Of a DNA stretch of 64,000 nt, positions 43,753-52,843 are shown one piece after another (the stretch's first letter is position 1; each line of letters opens with the position of its first letter). The position numbers and the translations under genes are program-made. The DNA is from Gemmatimonadota bacterium (GTDB lineage Bacteria; Gemmatimonadota; Gemmatimonadetes; Longimicrobiales; Gaopeijiaceae). The stretch is taken from the NCBI GenBank assembly GCA_028873845.1, contig JAPPNO010000042.1, positions 1-64,000 on the forward strand, in the 5' to 3' direction. The notes beneath the pieces are model-generated. The model had not been told where the DNA came from and did not search any database. It saw only the letters and a program-made list of their open reading frames with translations.

Positions 43753-45063
43753 TCAGCTCCTACCCATCTCGGTAACGGGGCCGTCGTCGTCGGTCTCCTT
43801 TGTTTCGCCCCCGCCCTCCTCGCCCTCCGCCTCCGCCTCCCACCCCCGCATCCTCTTCTCCATCACCATCCCGTCGATCGTCTCGATCAACGCCCCCCCG
43901 CGCTTGTCCGTGTGCCGGATCACACCCTCTTCATCGAGTACGAAGATCGTCGGCCATCCGTACACACCCCATTCGGTCGCGATCGGCCCATTGGCGGCCA
44001 CCACTTCGGCGTCGGGCTGGCTGTGACCGTCCCACCAGGTCCGGTAGGCGAGGCGCTCCTCTTTCTTCGCCTCAACGATGGTCTCCAGCTCCGCGTCGCT
44101 GTTGACGCCCAGCAGCGCGACGTCCTCCTCGTCGAAGAGATCCAGCATGGCGCGCTGGTAGGGGTACTCGCCGCGGCAAGGCCCACACCACTGCCCGGAG
44201 AAGATCACCGCGACGATCTTGCCGCGGTATTCCTCCAGCTCGAACTCGACGCCCTCGGTGTCCTTGCCGACGATGTTGGGGGCCACCCGGCCCGGCATCA
44301 GGTACTCGATGTGGAACCGCACCCTGGCCAGGGCCTCGGCGGCTGCCGGGTACGACTCCCCGAGCGCCGCCAGCCCCTCTGCCGCGCGCGCCGTCTGCTC
44401 GTCGCTCATCCGGCCCCGCTGCAGACCCCAGCCGATGCCCGAGACGGAAACCTCGACGCCGCGCTCGAGATCGGCGGTCGATTCGGGGAGGGAAAGGGCG
44501 GCGTCGATCGCCGCGAGCATGCGGTCCACCTGGGCATCCGTGAACGCCTCGCCGGGAGCCGGGTATGTGATCAGTCCGGGCCATGACAGGGCGCGGCCGA
44601 CAAAGTCGGGCATCGTCGGCATGGCGGCGGCGTAGTATTCGAGCATGTTCGTGGTCCGCTCGATCATGCCCCGGGCGTCGGGGTGTTGCTCGGCCAGGGC
44701 TTCCAGATAGGCGCCGATCCGCTCCTGCTGCTCCTCGCCGACCTCGGGGATCGCGATGCGCCGCCTGAAGCTCCAGAGATGGAAGTCGGCCTCGCTTTCG
44801 AAGTCGGCCAGCGTCTCCTCGGCGGTCATCGCCGCCTCGAGGGCCGTCATGAGCTCCTCGAAGCTCTCGTCGGAGAGGGGCTTGCCTCCGTTGTCGTACC
44901 GGGCCGCATCCGGGAACCAGGGGCGCTCCGCGGCTGCGGGGAGATTCAGTTCGGTGGATATGACAGCGTCATCGCCGGTGCTGGCGTCCGTGGTCCCCGC
45001 GACCAGCACGCCCAGCCCGAACGAAACGACCACCGCACCGACTATTGCCAGGGATCTACGCAT
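43753..45063 (-). CDS. TlpA-like membrane-anchored thioredoxin with duplicated helical module (copy 1)
   Basis: A 436-residue protein. An N-terminal membrane anchor (AIVGAVVVSFGLGVLVAG) is followed by two related all-helical modules (about 55-130 and 165-245), a conserved PGRVAPNIVGKDTEGVEF link, and a TlpA/redoxin domain with FSGQWCGPCRGEYPY (C292-C295) and cis-Pro in GWPTIFVLDEEG. It should reduce disulfides or peroxide in the periplasm; specificity is unknown. The acidic tail after the domain varies among paralogues. Its ATG overlaps the upstream paralogue's stop by one base (TAATG), so it is the last gene of a coupled trio. The second helical module here is diverged. Confidence 0.88.
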   Translation of the reverse strand: MRRSLAIVGAVVVSFGLGVLVAGTTDASTGDDAVISTELNLPAAAERPWFPDAARYDNGGKPLSDESFEELMTALEAAMTAEETLADFESEADFHLWSFRRRIAIPEVGEEQQERIGAYLEALAEQHPDARGMIERTTNMLEYYAAAMPTMPDFVGRALSWPGLITYPAPGEAFTDAQVDRMLAAIDAALSLPESTADLERGVEVSVSGIGWGLQRGRMSDEQTARAAEGLAALGESYPAAAEALARVRFHIEYLMPGRVAPNIVGKDTEGVEFELEEYRGKIVAVIFSGQWCGPCRGEYPYQRAMLDLFDEEDVALLGVNSDAELETIVEAKKEERLAYRTWWDGHSQPDAEVVAANGPIATEWGVYGWPTIFVLDEEGVIRHTDKRGGALIETIDGMVMEKRMRGWEAEAEGEEGGGETKETDDDGPVTEMGRS

Positions 45064-46391
45064 TATTCCTGTCCTTTCTCGGCTTCGGCCTCCGCTCCGG
45101 CCTCCGGGTCCGCTTCATCGTCCGTCTCCGCGTCGGCCTCCTCCGACTCCACTTCGGCAGCCTCCTGCTCCGCCTGCCACTCACGCATCCTCTTCCCCAT
45201 CACCAGCTCGTCCACGGCGGCGATCAGCGCGCCTCCGCGCTTGTCCGTATGCCGGATCACGCCCTCCTCGTCGAGGACGTAGATCTGGGGCCAGCCAAGC
45301 ACGTTCCACTGCGTCGCGATCGGTCCCTCGGCGGCCACCTGGTCGGCGTCCGGCTGGCTGTGCCCATCCCACCAGGTGCGGTAGGCGAGACCCTCCCTGT
45401 CCTTGGCCTGCACGATCGTGTCGAGCACGGCGTCGCTGTTGACGCCCAGCAGCGCCACATCCTCTTCCTCGTAGATCTCCAGCATGGCGCGCTGGTACGG
45501 ATACTCGCCGCGGCAGGGTCCGCACCACTGCCCCGAGAAGATCAGGGCGACGATCTTGCCCCGGTAGTCCTCGAGCGCGAACTCGACCCCCCCGGTGTCC
45601 TTCCCGACGATGTTGGGGGCCACCTTGCCCGGCATGAGGTTCTCGATCACAAACCGCTGCTGGTCCAGCTTCTCCACGGCGTCCGGATACTTCTCCGCGA
45701 GTCTGTCCATGAAGGCCGACACGTGCAGCGATTGTTCCTCGCTGAGGGTCCCGCGTTGCAGCTGCCCGCCCAGTTGCCAGAGAGGAACCGACGCTTCGTC
45801 TTCGAAGTTGCCCGAGGCCTCGGGGAGGTTAAGCGTGGCCTCGAGCTGCGCGAGCAGCTGGTCCACCTGGGCGTCCTCGAAGGGTTCACCGTCGGTCGGC
45901 AACCCTTCCGGCGTGGGGAAGATCGTGGCGAAGCCGACGAACGACGGCATGGCCGGCATGGGCGAGGCATAGCCGTCGAGGAGCCTTCTGCGCTGGCTGA
46001 TTGCGCGGCTGTCGGGATGCTCCTCGGCCAGGGCGTCCATGTATGCGTTGATCCGCTCCTTCTGCTCGTCGCCGATTTCGGGGACGGCGAGCCGGCGCAT
46101 GAAGTTCCACAGGTGCAGGTCGGCCTCGCGTTCGAAGTCGGCCAGCGTCTCTTCGGCCGTCATCGCGACCTCGAGTGAGGACATCAACTCCTCGAAGCTC
46201 TCATCGGAGAGGGGTTCGCCTTCGTTGTCGTATTGGGCCGCATCCGGGAACCACATGCGGTCCGCGGCGGCCGGGACGTCGAGTTCGAACCCGTCGGCCT
46301 CGGCGTCAGGGGCTCCGATACCTCCGGCCAGGAGCATTCCCAGTCCGAAGGAAACGATTACGGCGCAGACTACTGCCAGGGGCTGCTTCAT
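45063..46391 (-). CDS. TlpA-like membrane-anchored thioredoxin with duplicated helical module (copy 2)
   Basis: A 442-residue paralogue of the same family. N-terminal anchor AVIVSFGLGMLLAGG, then helical modules marked by EPLSDESFEELMSSLE and EPFEDAQVDQLLAQLE, link PGKVAPNIVGKDTGGVEF and the redoxin domain with SGQWCGPCRGEYPY (C290-C293) and the FRTWW-type segment YRTWWDGHSQPDAD. The C-terminal tail is strongly acidic (EEADAETDDEADPEAGAEAE). The start codon overlaps the copy 3 stop by ATGA and its own stop overlaps copy 1. This arrangement gives near-equal translation of three copies from one transcript. Confidence 0.9.
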   Translation of the reverse strand: MKQPLAVVCAVIVSFGLGMLLAGGIGAPDAEADGFELDVPAAADRMWFPDAAQYDNEGEPLSDESFEELMSSLEVAMTAEETLADFEREADLHLWNFMRRLAVPEIGDEQKERINAYMDALAEEHPDSRAISQRRRLLDGYASPMPAMPSFVGFATIFPTPEGLPTDGEPFEDAQVDQLLAQLEATLNLPEASGNFEDEASVPLWQLGGQLQRGTLSEEQSLHVSAFMDRLAEKYPDAVEKLDQQRFVIENLMPGKVAPNIVGKDTGGVEFALEDYRGKIVALIFSGQWCGPCRGEYPYQRAMLEIYEEEDVALLGVNSDAVLDTIVQAKDREGLAYRTWWDGHSQPDADQVAAEGPIATQWNVLGWPQIYVLDEEGVIRHTDKRGGALIAAVDELVMGKRMREWQAEQEAAEVESEEADAETDDEADPEAGAEAEAEKGQE

Positions 46392-47731
46392 GGGACCTGT
46401 CCTTTTTCTGCTTCGCTTGCGGGATCGCCCGCGTTTTCGGCTTCGGTTTCGGCGTCCGCGTCGTCAGTGGCCTCTGCCTCGGCCTCTTCGGCCTCCCGCT
46501 CCGCGTCCCACGCGCGCATCCTCTTGTCCATCAACAGCCTGTCCACGGCGGCGATAAGCTCGCCCCCGCGCTTGTTCACATGCCGGATCACGCCCTCCTC
46601 GTCGATGACGTAGATCGTGGGCCAGCCGCTGACGTTCCACTCGGTTGCGATCGGCCCTTCGGTGGCTGCCACCTCGGCGTCGGGCTGGCTGTGGCCGTCC
46701 CACCAGGTGCGGAAGTCCAGGCGTTCCTCCTTCTTCGCCTCGATGGCCGTCTCCAGCAAGGCGTCGCTGTTGACGCCCAGGAGCGCCACGTCCTCATCCT
46801 CGAAGAGGTCCAGCATGGCGCGCTGGTACGGGTACTCCCCACGACAGGGGCCGCACCACTGCCCGGAGAAGATCAGCGCGACAATCTTGCCACGGTAATC
46901 ATCGAGCTCGAACTCGACGCCCTCGGTGTCCGTGCCCACGATGTTCGGCGCGACGTTGCCCGGAATCAGATTCTCGACAAGGAAACGCTGGCGGTCGATG
47001 AACTCCGCGGCGTCGGGGTTCTCCTCCTTGAGTCCCTCCAGATAGGCGACGATCCGCGCGGTCTGTTCCTCGCTGACCTGGCCCAGCTGCAGCCGGTTGC
47101 CGAAGCGCCAGAAGAGGGTGCCGGCTTCGCCCTCGATGTCGCCGGCCACCTCGGGCAGGCTGAGCGCGCCCTCGAGCGTGCCGAGCATCCGGTCCACCTG
47201 GGCGTCCTCGAAGGGCTCGCCTTCGTTGTCGTATTCGTCGGCCATGCCGAAGAACATGACGCTGAGTGTGGCGGGCGGGGCGCTGGGCATCGAAGCGGCG
47301 TAGGAGTCGAGCAACTGCCCGCGCCGCTCGATGACCGTGCGATGGTCGGGATGCTGCTCGGCCAGCTTCTCCAGGTACTCCGTGGCCCGCGCCTTCTGCT
47401 CTTCGGTGACCTCGGGGACCGCGAGGCGGCGGACGAAGCTCCAGAGCTGCGCGTCCGCCTCGGTCTCGAAGTCCGCCAGGGTCTCGTCGGCGTTGAGCGC
47501 CGCATCGAGGTGCGAGAGGAGCTCGTCGAACTGCTCGTCGGAGAGTGGCTCGCCCCCGGTGTCGTAGTCGGCGATGGGGGGGAACCACATTTGCTGGAGC
47601 GCGATGGGGACGTGGGCGAGAGGTGGTGGCGATGCTTCGTCCGCGTCGGGGGCGCCGCGGCTGCCGGCCAAGAGCATTCCCAAGCCGAATGAAACGACTA
47701 CTGCGCACACTACTGCCAGGGGCTGCCGCAT
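46388..47731 (-). CDS. TlpA-like membrane-anchored thioredoxin with duplicated helical module (copy 3)
   Basis: A 447-residue paralogue and the first gene of the coupled trio. Its anchor (AVVVSFGLGMLLAGS) is almost identical to copy 2. Modules: EPLSDEQFDELLSHLDAALN and EPFEDAQVDRMLGTLEGALS; link PGNVAPNIVGTDTEGVEF; CGPC at 293-296; tail acidic. The ribosome site GAGGTCCCCC before ATG is the same as that of copy 4 at 52638, suggesting duplicated upstream sequence. Expression of copies 1-3 would be driven from upstream of 47731; no promoter was recognised there. Confidence 0.9.
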   Translation of the reverse strand: MRQPLAVVCAVVVSFGLGMLLAGSRGAPDADEASPPPLAHVPIALQQMWFPPIADYDTGGEPLSDEQFDELLSHLDAALNADETLADFETEADAQLWSFVRRLAVPEVTEEQKARATEYLEKLAEQHPDHRTVIERRGQLLDSYAASMPSAPPATLSVMFFGMADEYDNEGEPFEDAQVDRMLGTLEGALSLPEVAGDIEGEAGTLFWRFGNRLQLGQVSEEQTARIVAYLEGLKEENPDAAEFIDRQRFLVENLIPGNVAPNIVGTDTEGVEFELDDYRGKIVALIFSGQWCGPCRGEYPYQRAMLDLFEDEDVALLGVNSDALLETAIEAKKEERLDFRTWWDGHSQPDAEVAATEGPIATEWNVSGWPTIYVIDEEGVIRHVNKRGGELIAAVDRLLMDKRMRAWDAEREAEEAEAEATDDADAETEAENAGDPASEAEKGQVP

Positions 47732-47929
47732 GGGGGACCTCTTTCTCTACGGGGATTGCGGATGCGGCTCTGGGGGGACCGGGGTGCGGTCCCATACTCA
47801 GATTACGGTACTGTTGGCGGACCTGCAAATGGCGTCGGGGGTTACGACGATCGCTGAGGGGCAGACCCAGAGGCACTTCGGGGCCGGTTCAGCCACGGAC
47901 GCGCCATAAAGCGGTGGCCTCTCCGGCTC

Positions 47930-48230
47930 CTACAGGCCCTCAGGAGAAGAAACGGCGCAATGACCGTAGGAGGCCATCTTCTCGGTCCTGATGTTACCGA
48001 TCCGCTTGGCGATGAGCGAGGAGTGCATCGTGAATAGCTCGGTTACCTTCACCATCGATGGCTTGGGAAGCCTACCTACCGCGAAGTCGCTGCGCCAGAG
48101 GCGCACCGCGTTCGGGTGCTCGGTGATGTGGGAGGTCACCGCCGCCAGCACGAGGTCCTCTCCAGCGGCGTTTAAGGAATCCGAGGACAGGACCAGCGCG
48201 GGCGTCTCTTGGATGAAATCAGATCGGTGA
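47930..48230 (-). pseudogene. 5'-truncated PemK/MazF-type toxin remnant
   Basis: On the minus strand the frame reads FIQETPALVLSSDSLNAAGE, then DLVLAAVTSHI and LPKPSMVKVTELFTMHSSLI, the core of a PemK/MazF endoribonuclease. The N-terminal beta strands with the usual DVVLVPFPFTD segment are missing: the frame runs instead into unrelated sequence next to a TlpA fragment. No antitoxin accompanies it. It is probably an inactive remnant left by the rearrangements in this interval. Confidence 0.65.
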
Positions 48231-48278
48231 AGGGGACGGAAGACACCGGGGGCGAAGAGGCGTCCTCCAAGCCCAGGG

Positions 48279-48830
48279 TCAGCTGTTTCCAGCCTCCGAT
48301 CCGTCCTCGGTCTCCAAACCGCCGCCCGCATCGTCCATCCCCGTCTCCTCCCCCACCTCTTCCGCCGGAGCCGCCGGCGTCATGCCCACCGGCCCGGAGG
48401 CCTCATAGTCCCGCATCAGCTTCTCCATTCACAATCTCAAGAGCGGCGATGGACTTCCCCCCGCGCTTGCCCAGTACCGGATCACGCCCTCTTCATCGAG
48501 GATGTAGATCTGCGGCTATCCCGTCATTTCCAGCCGGTTTCGATCGGCCCCTCGGCGGCCGCCGCATCGGTAGGGGCGCACCACTGCCCGAAGAAGATGA
48601 GGATGACGATCTTGCCCCGGCAGTCCTTCGAGCGCAAACTCGACGCCCTCGGTGTCGGTACGCACGATGTTCGGCGCAACGTTGCCCGAGGTCAGACGTT
48701 CGACCAAGAAGCGGTGCCTGTCGAGGAAACCTCTCGGCGTCGCCATGCTGCTCGCTGAGATCCTCCAGAAATCCACGATTCGCGCGCTCTGCTCATCGCT
48801 GATCTGTCCCGACTGGGTCGGTGCCCAGTG
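48279..48830 (-). pseudogene. Decayed TlpA-like thioredoxin fragment A
   Basis: The DNA at its 3' end (from GGGTCAGCTGTTTCC at 48276) closely matches the end of copy 4 at 51301, including the MPTGPEAS-type tail and the SFS/MEKLMRDYEA region. Upstream it matches FLVERLTSGNVAPNIVRTDTEGVEFALE and DEQSARIVDFW. Frameshifts and a deletion between the cysteine motif and the GPIETxW segment (about 75 residues) destroy the gene. The N-terminal half and anchor are absent. It is a recent copy-4 duplicate in decay. Confidence 0.8.
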
Positions 48831-48846
48831 GGCCTGCCGCCTCGTT

Positions 48847-48879
48847 CGAAAAAGGGTGACACGATGTCACCCTTTTTCG
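48847..48879. terminator. Perfect 15-bp inverted repeat with 3-nt loop
   Basis: CGAAAAAGGGTGACA, loop CGA, TGTCACCCTTTTTCG form a perfect stem-loop with A-run and T-run flanks, the form of a bidirectional intrinsic terminator. It separates the two TlpA fragments, in a stretch without genes. It could also be the trace of a small mobile element. Confidence 0.55.
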
Positions 48880-49088
48880 TCGCCGCAGGCCTATGAGCCG
48901 GCGTCCACCGGGACAAAAGGGGATGGCGGAAGAAAACTCCAATTTGGCCATTTCCACTTCTTCTGTTTCCATGAATGCCAACCTCGCATTCGTGACTATA
49001 TTCGGCTAGAGAATGGGTGTATGAAATGAAAGGCGCGACCGCACGTCGTTACGACGGCTTCTGGGGCACTTCGACGGACACGAGGGCG

Positions 49089-49345
49089 TCATTCATGGCT
49101 TGGTCCCGCAGATTGCTGTTCGTTGATCCGCCCAGTCTGGAGCTGGCCCCTGAACCTCCCGAAGGCAGGATCGGTCTGGTACTCAATGTCGGCGGGCACA
49201 TCGGGCACACGCAGGATGGTATCGAGCGTGGCGAGCATCCCGACGACCTGCCCGTCGTCGAATGGCTTGCCGTCGTTGGCGGATCGAAAGGCCGTCTGGA
49301 CGATCCAGCCGGGCATCGTGGTCCGCTTCGCCATGGCCCCCTTCA
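49089..49345 (-). pseudogene. Decayed TlpA-like thioredoxin fragment B
   Basis: Only the second helical module is left: DGKPFDDGQVVGMLATLDTI, then LRVPDVPADIEYQTDPAFGR and FRGQLQTGRINEQQSA, aligning with EPFEDAQVDRMLGTLEGA of copy 3. The frame is lost after the module and the thioredoxin domain is absent. It overlaps in content with fragment A, which begins within the same module, so the two come from different copies. Confidence 0.75.
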
Positions 49346-49425
49346 GCAACGTACCGCCCCCCCTGCTGGTTCGCGCACCCACTTCTCGGTGTGGACCGGC
49401 CATCCCGTTTGTTTCCAACAACCTC

Positions 49426-49452
49426 TTGCACTGACGGGTTGCATACTATATA
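49426..49452 (+). promoter_or_regulatory. Candidate promoter of the 49.5-kb operon
   Basis: TTGCAC (49426-49431), 15 nt, TATATA (49447-49452) then ATCC, in AT-rich sequence 64 bp before the ATG at 49516. Spacing equals that of the other elements in the window. Confidence 0.5.
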
Positions 49453-49515
49453 ATCCACATATCCGAAAACTGACGCGTACCACCCTACGGTTACCCTAAT
49501 GAAGGGACAAACACC

Positions 49516-50013
49516 ATGAAACGGATCCTCACCGCCCTCGGTATCGCAGCCCCAGCCACGATGGCGCTCGTCGCTTTGATCGGAGCCACCAGTCCTCGGG
49601 GGGGCGACGCCGCAGCAATGATCTCGGCACTTCTCGACTACGATACCGGGGATTGTACGATGAAATGTATGCCTGAGGCATGCGACGATGGCCACGCACT
49701 CTGGAAGGGCAGCCAAAACGAAGACAACTACGGTACAGGGACTCACAAGTGCTATGAGCGCGCCAGATGTGGTAAGTATGTCCACCCCCGTTGCTCACCC
49801 GGCGGGTCTGGCCTCAGTGACCTTGAGACCGTGCTCGAATTAGTCTCGGAGATGCCCGTGCGGGAAGTCATAGCGATGCACGAGACGGAACCCAACCTCT
49901 TCTTTCACTCCACACGGCAAGCTGTTCAGGTGCTGGGTTGCGGAGGCCTTGTCGTGGCCATGATAGAGCTGACAGCCAGCCAAAAGGCTGACTTGGAGGC
50001 CATTGCCGAGTGA
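49516..50013 (+). CDS. Cysteine-rich exported hypothetical protein
   Basis: A 165-residue protein of unknown family. A signal peptide (MKRILTALGIAAPATMALVA) is followed by a cysteine-rich region, residues ~47-92 (CTMKCMPEAC, CYERARCGKYVHPRC), probably disulfide-bonded, then a helical C-terminal half. AAGGGA lies 8 nt before the ATG. The GC content is lower than in neighbouring genes, hinting at recent acquisition. It overlaps the following propeller gene by GTGA. Its position near TlpA thioredoxins may mean that its disulfides are handled by them, but this is speculation. Confidence 0.72.
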   Translation: MKRILTALGIAAPATMALVALIGATSPRGGDAAAMISALLDYDTGDCTMKCMPEACDDGHALWKGSQNEDNYGTGTHKCYERARCGKYVHPRCSPGGSGLSDLETVLELVSEMPVREVIAMHETEPNLFFHSTRQAVQVLGCGGLVVAMIELTASQKADLEAIAE

Positions 50014-51154
50014 CCGAATCGTCGTCGGATCCACTCAGGTCGGATGCTCGTAGACGACAGGCCTTCGCTTTGTTTGGATTGGTGAGTCTCGGTCTGGTGA
50101 GCGTGGCTTGCAGTGCTTCCGCAGTTTCGGGGCAAAAGGTCGCACGCTGGGAGGACTTCTGGTTCTGTGACGGTTGTGAGTTGGATTTGGCCGAGATCGT
50201 CCGGCTGGGGGACCCGGACGGCGAAGGAATCGTCGAGAGCGATCTGGAGCAGGTGACCTGGAGTCAGGATCTCGGGTATCTTTTGTTTCATCTCGCAGGA
50301 TCGACTGTGAAGCTGTTTGACCATAGCGGACAGTTCTCATGGTCCATCAGTCGCTCAGGTGGGGGCCGGGTGAGTTCTCTGAGTCAATCTTCAGTGTACT
50401 AGCGATCAATGGCCGGATTGTCGTAAACGATTTTCACAAGAGGGCGTTCGCAGTCTTCAGTGCTGCGGGAGAGTATGTGGATCTGCGTCCTTATGGCTTC
50501 GCGCCAGGACCGTTCGTGCATATTGGGGGGGGGCAGGTTGTGATCTTCTCAATGGACCGGCAGCGGGATCTGGCAGGCTACCCCCTTCACCTTGTGGACA
50601 TTGAGTCTGGAGTGGCTTCCCTGCATTTTGGTTCTGAGGATCCGAACAATTGGTCGGCGGCCGAGTTTGGGGGCGACGTGCTTACCGGGAGTGTCGTGGG
50701 TTCGCCCGGTACCGTTTGGTGGGGAAGGCGATCGGAACCGACTATTGAGGAGTGGTCGGTCAACAACGAGTTGTTGAGGAGAATCGAGGGCGAACTCCCG
50801 TGGTTTCCCAAACCGAGCGAAACGGAAGGCCGTAGTGGGAAGCCGGCTCCCAGGCTTAGGGGCCTTGCCTTGGATTCGCAGGATCACCTCTGGATGCTTA
50901 CTCATGTGGCTGACCGCAATTGGCGAGAGGTAAAGCGCATTGAGGGTGGAGTCCTGCCTTCAGACTTGTACGATTTCTCGGATGCGCGCCTTGATGTCTT
51001 CGACCTCCGAGAGCAACGTCACGTCGGTCGATACATTTGGGATTCAGTTTCGGTCAGACTGTTGGAGTACGAAGGTAAGCCGGCGGTTAGCGTTGTCGAG
51101 GAGACCGAAGCTATGGTCCCTCAAGTTGTTGTCTATCAGGTCGGTTGGGAATGA
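50010..51154 (+). pseudogene. 6-bladed beta-propeller lipoprotein with a poly-G frameshift
   Basis: The two pieces together encode about 380 residues. The first frame (GTG start at 50010, GTGA overlap with the gene before) has a signal peptide with lipobox (LGLVSVACSA) and the start of a propeller (LFDHSGQFSWSISRSGGG). The second frame continues from about 50357 with GPGEFSESIFSVLAINGRIV. One missing G in the GGGGG run near 50357-50363 explains the break: with it restored the protein reads RSGGGPGEF, the family motif. The change could be a real frameshift, phase variation or a sequencing error. Lower GC content than its surroundings; resembles the trio at 29.7-34.1 kb only in fold. Confidence 0.75.
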
Positions 51155-51303
51155 CTTGGGATGGTGTCAGCCTCGGCGCGTCAGACCTTCGATGCCCTGC
51201 TCCCGTCAGGCGGATCAAGCACGCCAACCCGCTGGCGCTCGGCCACAGCGTCGCATAGCTCCACGGACCTACGGACCCTCCCGCCGTTCATGGTCCGCCA
51301 GGG

Positions 51304-52638
51304 TCAGCTGTTTCCGTCCTCGGCCTCGGGCTCGGCGCTCCCATCGTCCGTTTCCGTCTCAGCCCCCTCCGCCGGCGCCGCAGGCGTCATCCCCACCGGC
51401 CCGGACGCTTCATAGTCCCGCATCAGCTTCTCCATCCACAGCTCGTCCAGCGCCGCGATGAACTCGCCCCCGCGCTTGCCCACGTACCGAATCACACCCT
51501 CCTCGTCGAGGATGTAGATCTCCGGCCATCCCGTCACGTTCCAGCGGGTCGCGATCGGCCCCTCTGCGGCCACCACGTCGGCGTCCGGCTGGCTGTGGCC
51601 GTCCCACCAGGTGCGGTACGGCAGCCGCTCGTCGATCTTGGCCTGCTGGATGGTCTCGAGCTTGGCGTCGCTGTTGATGCCCAGCAGCACGATCGGGCGG
51701 TCCTGGTAGTTCTCCAGCACGAAGCGGTGATAGGGGTATTCGCCCCGGCACGGCCCGCACCACTGCCCCGAGAAGATCAGGGCCACGATGTTGCCCCGGT
51801 ACTCCTCGAGCTCGAACGCGACGCCGTCGGTGTCCGTTCCGACGATGTTGGGCGCGACGTTGCCCGGAACGAGGTTCCGCACGACGAAGATCTTGTCGTC
51901 GATCATCTCGGCGGCTTCGGGGTGCTTCTCCTTGAGACCTTCGTAGTAGCCCGCGACTCGCTCGACCTGCTCCGGCGACAGGCGTCCCTGCTGCAGGCGG
52001 CCGTTGAAGCGCCAGAAGTGGAGACGGGCTTCTTCCTCGAAGCTCGCCAGCGTCTCGGGGATGGTCAGGGCGGCGTCCAGCCGGGCCATCATTTCGTCGA
52101 GCATGGCGTCCTCGAAGGGGCCGCCGTCCGGGTTGAATTCGTCCCCCATCCCGAAGAGCATCAGCGAACCGGACAGGGAAGGGGGCGGACGGTCATTGGG
52201 CTCCGAGTAGCTGTCGACAAGCGTTGCCCTGCCGTTGATGATGCCCGCGTGATCGGGGTGCGCCTCGGCGAGATCGGTGAGGTACGCCTTGACCCGCTCC
52301 TTCTGTTCGTCGCTGATCTCGGAGGGCGAGAGGCGGCGGATGAAGTTCATGAGGTGGACTTCGGCCTCGCGTTTGAAATCGGCCAGGGTCGCGTCGGCGG
52401 TCATGGCCTCGTCGACCGCGGTCATCAGCGCTTCGAACTTCTCGTCGTCGAGCGTTCCCCCCTCGGTCGCGTAGTCGGCGATCGGTGGGAACCAATCCTC
52501 CTGGGCCGCGATCGGCAGCTGCCATTCGGATTCGGCGGGGGCCGCGGCACGGGCACCGGGAAGGATGAACTCGGACGCGACCACGCCGAGGATGAACGAC
52601 GCGACCGCGACCATCAGGACTGCCTGGGGCTTCTTCAT
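51304..52638 (-). CDS. TlpA-like membrane-anchored thioredoxin with duplicated helical module (copy 4)
   Basis: A 444-residue intact paralogue. Anchor VAVASFILGVVASEF, modules GTLDDEKFEALMTAVDEAM and GPFEDAMLDEMMARLDAAL, link PGNVAPNIVGTDTDGVAF, WCGPCRGEYPYHRF (C294-C297), segment YRTWWDGHSQPDADVVAAEG. The C-terminal tail (GPVGMTPAAPAEGAETE) is shared with fragment A at 48.3 kb, showing that fragment came from this copy. It stands alone with the DsbD unit upstream on the same strand, 205 bp away, and GGTCCCCC before its ATG. Confidence 0.9.
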   Translation of the reverse strand: MKKPQAVLMVAVASFILGVVASEFILPGARAAAPAESEWQLPIAAQEDWFPPIADYATEGGTLDDEKFEALMTAVDEAMTADATLADFKREAEVHLMNFIRRLSPSEISDEQKERVKAYLTDLAEAHPDHAGIINGRATLVDSYSEPNDRPPPSLSGSLMLFGMGDEFNPDGGPFEDAMLDEMMARLDAALTIPETLASFEEEARLHFWRFNGRLQQGRLSPEQVERVAGYYEGLKEKHPEAAEMIDDKIFVVRNLVPGNVAPNIVGTDTDGVAFELEEYRGNIVALIFSGQWCGPCRGEYPYHRFVLENYQDRPIVLLGINSDAKLETIQQAKIDERLPYRTWWDGHSQPDADVVAAEGPIATRWNVTGWPEIYILDEEGVIRYVGKRGGEFIAALDELWMEKLMRDYEASGPVGMTPAAPAEGAETETDDGSAEPEAEDGNS

Positions 52639-52843
52639 GGGGGACCTTTCTTCCCTGTGGGCGACCTGTCTTCAGGTGCCCGGACTGCTTCCGGGTCGGG
52701 AGCGAGCCCAGCCCGGCTTACATTTTCGATTCCTCTGATCTTGCACCCGTTCGCTAACGGCGGCAACGACTTCGGCCTTGGCGGACGTCCCTTCTCGGCG
52801 CGGTCGGCGGCCTGTAGGCCCGCAAGCGGAGAGCCACGAACCC

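Noticed and set aside
47930-48331. A working MazF toxin gene
   Set aside because: The N-terminal strands are absent and the frame upstream runs into TlpA-derived sequence, so it was recorded as a remnant.
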